A stretch of DNA of 64,000 nt from Microbulbifer elongatus (GTDB lineage Bacteria; Pseudomonadota; Gammaproteobacteria; Pseudomonadales; Cellvibrionaceae). The DNA lies in contig NZ_CP088953.1 of NCBI RefSeq assembly GCF_021165935.1, positions 1,493,001 through 1,557,000 on the forward strand, written 5' to 3'. This document shows positions 61,891 to 64,000 of this stretch, piece by piece. Position numbers and translations under genes: made by a program. Below the pieces are notes generated by a model, which ran no database searches, had not been told where the DNA came from, and saw only the letters and a list, made by a program, of their open reading frames with translations. How positions within the stretch are numbered: the stretch's first letter is position 1; each line of letters opens with the position of its first letter.

Positions 61891-64000
61891 ATGACCGACT
61901 ACAAAGCGACCCTGAATCTTCCTCAAACCGACTTCCCCATGCGCGGCAACCTGCCCAACCGGGAACCGGAGATTCTGAAAAAATGGCAGGAAGGAAAGCT
62001 CTACGAAAAAATTCGTGAAGCCCGTGCCGGTCGTGAACAATTTATCCTGCACGATGGCCCTCCCTACGCCAACGGGGATATTCATATCGGTCACTCGGTC
62101 AACAAGATTCTCAAAGACATCATCGTCAAATCGAAAACCCTGAGCGGCTTCGACGCCCCCTACGTGCCCGGCTGGGACTGCCACGGCCTGCCCATCGAAC
62201 ACAAAGTCGAGCAGAAAGTCGGCAAAGCCGGCGTCAAGGTGGACCACAAAACTTTCCGCCAGAAATGTCGCGAGTACGCCGCCAAGCAGGTGGAAGGTCA
62301 GAAGAAAGACTTTATTCGCCTGGGCGTGTTCGGCGAGTGGGACAACCCCTACCGCACCATGGACTTCCAGTTCGAGGCGGACATCATCCGCGCCCTCGGC
62401 GGCGTGGTGAAAAATGGCCACCTGTCCCGCGGCTTCAAGCCGGTGTACTGGAGTGTGGTGGGCGGCTCCGCGCTGGCGGAAGCGGAAGTGGAGTATCAGG
62501 ACAAGACCTCTTTCTCCATCTACGTGAAATATCCGGCCACCGATGAAACTGCGCTGGCCATCGCCGATGCGGCCGGTGGCCACGCCGGCGATGGGGAACT
62601 GTCCGTAGTGATCTGGACCACCACCCCGTGGACCCTGCCATCCTCCCAGGCGATTTCCGTCAACGCCGACCTGGAGTATGTCGTAGTGCAGGTAGGTGGT
62701 GAGCGTCTGCTGGTGGCAGCCGAGCTGAAAGATGCGGTACTGGAAGCGGCGGGCCAGAGCGGCGACGTGGTCGGTCGAATCCAGGGGGCCGCCCTGGAAC
62801 ACCTGAAGGTAAGCCATCCCTTCTACGACAAGCCGCTGCCGATCATCCTCGGTGATCACGTCACCACCGATGCCGGTACCGGCTGTGTACATACCGCGCC
62901 GGACCACGGCCCGGATGACTTCAACGTAGGCAAACGCTACGGCATCGAGACGCTCAACTACGTGGATGACAACGGCGTGTTCCGCGAGAATGTACCGGTA
63001 TTCGCCGGCGAGCACGTGTACAAGGTGGACGGCAAGATTGTCGAGCTGCTGAAAGAAAAAGACGTGCTGTTGCATGAAGACAAACTGGTGCACAGTTACC
63101 CGCACTGCTGGCGCACCAAAACCCCATTGATCTATCGCGCGACGCCCCAGTGGTTTGTGAGCATGCAGCAGAATGATCTGCTGGAGCACGCGCAAAAGGC
63201 CGCGGACGACGTGCAGTGGATTCCCGGCTGGGGTAAGGCCCGCATCGACTCCATGCTGGACGCCAGCCCGGACTGGTGTATCTCCCGTCAGCGGACCTGG
63301 GGTGTGCCCATCGCGCTGCTCGTCCACAAAGAGACCCAGGAAATCCACCCGGATACTCCGGCGCTGATGGAGAAAGTCGCGCAGAAAGTGGAGCAGGGCG
63401 GTATGGACGTCTGGTTCGAGCTGGACGCCAAAGAGCTGCTGGGTGACGACGCGGACAACTACCAGAAAGTCACCGATACCCTGGACGTGTGGTTCGATTC
63501 CGGCGTGACCCACCACGCGGTACTGGAGCGTCGTGAAGGCCTGCGTTTCCCCGCGGACCTGTATCTGGAAGGCTCCGATCAGCATCGCGGCTGGTTCCAG
63601 TCTTCCCTGAAAACCTCCATCGCCATCAACGACTGCGCGCCTTACAAGCAGGTGCTGACCCACGGTTTCACCGTGGACGCCCAGGGCCGCAAGATGTCCA
63701 AGTCCATCGGCAACACCGTGGCGCCCCAGGATGTGATCAACAAACTGGGCGCGGATGTGTTGCGCCTGTGGGTATCCGCCACCGATTTCAGTGGCGAGAT
63801 GGCGGTATCCGACGAGATCCTGAAGCGCACCGCGGATTCCTATCGCCGCCTGCGCAACACCGCGCGCTTTTTCCTGTCCAATCTGGCCGGTTTCGAACCC
63901 GCCAAAGACCTGCTGCCGGTGGAAGAGCTGCTGGCGTTGGATCGTTGGGCCATCGAGCAGGCGGCCAAGCTGCAGGACGAGATTGTCGCGGCTTACGACC
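61891..64000 (+). CDS. ileS: Isoleucyl-tRNA synthetase, 3' end outside window
   Basis: 703 codons are present; the gene continues past the edge (family length about 940). The class I motif appears as HIGH within NGDIHIGHS, and KMSKS near residue 600 as [10 protein letters not shown]. The editing domain with the segment TTTPWTLP lies between. Where E. coli has [16 protein letters not shown], this protein reads [16 protein letters not shown], lacking the Cys pair. ATG 61891 gives the family start [19 protein letters not shown]. The distance from ribF is 97 bases. Confidence 0.96.
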   Translation, partial: MTDYKATLNLPQTDFPMRGNLPNREPEILKKWQEGKLYEKIREARAGREQFILHDGPPYANGDIHIGHSVNKILKDIIVKSKTLSGFDAPYVPGWDCHGLPIEHKVEQKVGKAGVKVDHKTFRQKCREYAAKQVEGQKKDFIRLGVFGEWDNPYRTMDFQFEADIIRALGGVVKNGHLSRGFKPVYWSVVGGSALAEAEVEYQDKTSFSIYVKYPATDETALAIADAAGGHAGDGELSVVIWTTTPWTLPSSQAISVNADLEYVVVQVGGERLLVAAELKDAVLEAAGQSGDVVGRIQGAALEHLKVSHPFYDKPLPIILGDHVTTDAGTGCVHTAPDHGPDDFNVGKRYGIETLNYVDDNGVFRENVPVFAGEHVYKVDGKIVELLKEKDVLLHEDKLVHSYPHCWRTKTPLIYRATPQWFVSMQQNDLLEHAQKAADDVQWIPGWGKARIDSMLDASPDWCISRQRTWGVPIALLVHKETQEIHPDTPALMEKVAQKVEQGGMDVWFELDAKELLGDDADNYQKVTDTLDVWFDSGVTHHAVLERREGLRFPADLYLEGSDQHRGWFQSSLKTSIAINDCAPYKQVLTHGFTVDAQGRKMSKSIGNTVAPQDVINKLGADVLRLWVSATDFSGEMAVSDEILKRTADSYRRLRNTARFFLSNLAGFEPAKDLLPVEELLALDRWAIEQAAKLQDEIVAAYD

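Overview
The window is a contiguous piece of a gammaproteobacterial chromosome of moderately high GC. Gene content and order match the Pseudomonas / marine Cellvibrionales pattern. Protein style and local order suggest a Microbulbifer-like marine bacterium; this is inference from recall, and no database was searched. No rRNA, CRISPR array, prophage or insertion sequence was seen.

Region 1 (1-34.6 kb) is the translation/transcription super-cluster, all on +. A SPOR-domain protein (cut by the window edge) is followed by tRNA-Thr/Tyr/Gly/Thr, tuf copy 1, tRNA-Trp, secE-nusG, rplKAJL, rpoBC, rpsL-rpsG-fusA-tuf copy 2, the S10 and spc ribosomal protein genes with secY and rpmJ, then rpsM-rpsK-rpsD-rpoA-rplQ. 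Promoter-like sequences precede the first tRNA, tRNA-Trp, rpsL, rpsJ and rpsM. Strong hairpins lie upstream of rplK, rplJ, rpoB and rpsL, where ribosomal operons are usually attenuated or autoregulated. Clear terminators follow tuf copy 2 and rplQ.

Region 2 (34.6-49.3 kb) is mixed housekeeping. It holds a DUF1315 gene, then on the minus strand uvrA followed by the 5-oxoprolinase genes pxpABC. On + are manC, an MFS transporter, ssb and a Rossmann-fold sugar-nucleotide reductase-like gene. The fabA-fabB pair is on minus, and galU plus a ManB-type phosphomannomutase are on +. manC, manB and galU together supply GDP-mannose and UDP-glucose for surface polysaccharide.

Region 3 (49.3-64 kb) follows another conserved order: ispB, rplU-rpmA-obgE-proB, rpsT, murJ-ribF-ileS (ileS runs off the end). 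This order is interrupted between rpsT and murJ by a minus-strand module. The module is an OmpA-family lipoprotein-like gene, an OmpR-type response regulator and a large sensor kinase. They resemble the regulatory and OmpA parts (pdsO, pdsR, pdsS) of the proteobacterial dedicated sortase system, but no sortase or sortase-target gene lies beside them. A 46-codon gene with a strong ribosome binding site, encoding one membrane helix and an Arg-rich tail, sits upstream on the same strand.

The most distinctive non-coding structures are three roughly 100-bp elements (two near 49.4-49.6 kb, one near 54.1 kb) in gaps between convergent genes. Each has long near-perfect inverted arms whose sequence differs between copies, enclosing a shared small hairpin core; two of them fold as three-way junctions. 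Another, unrelated pair of dispersed-type repeats abuts the kinase gene.
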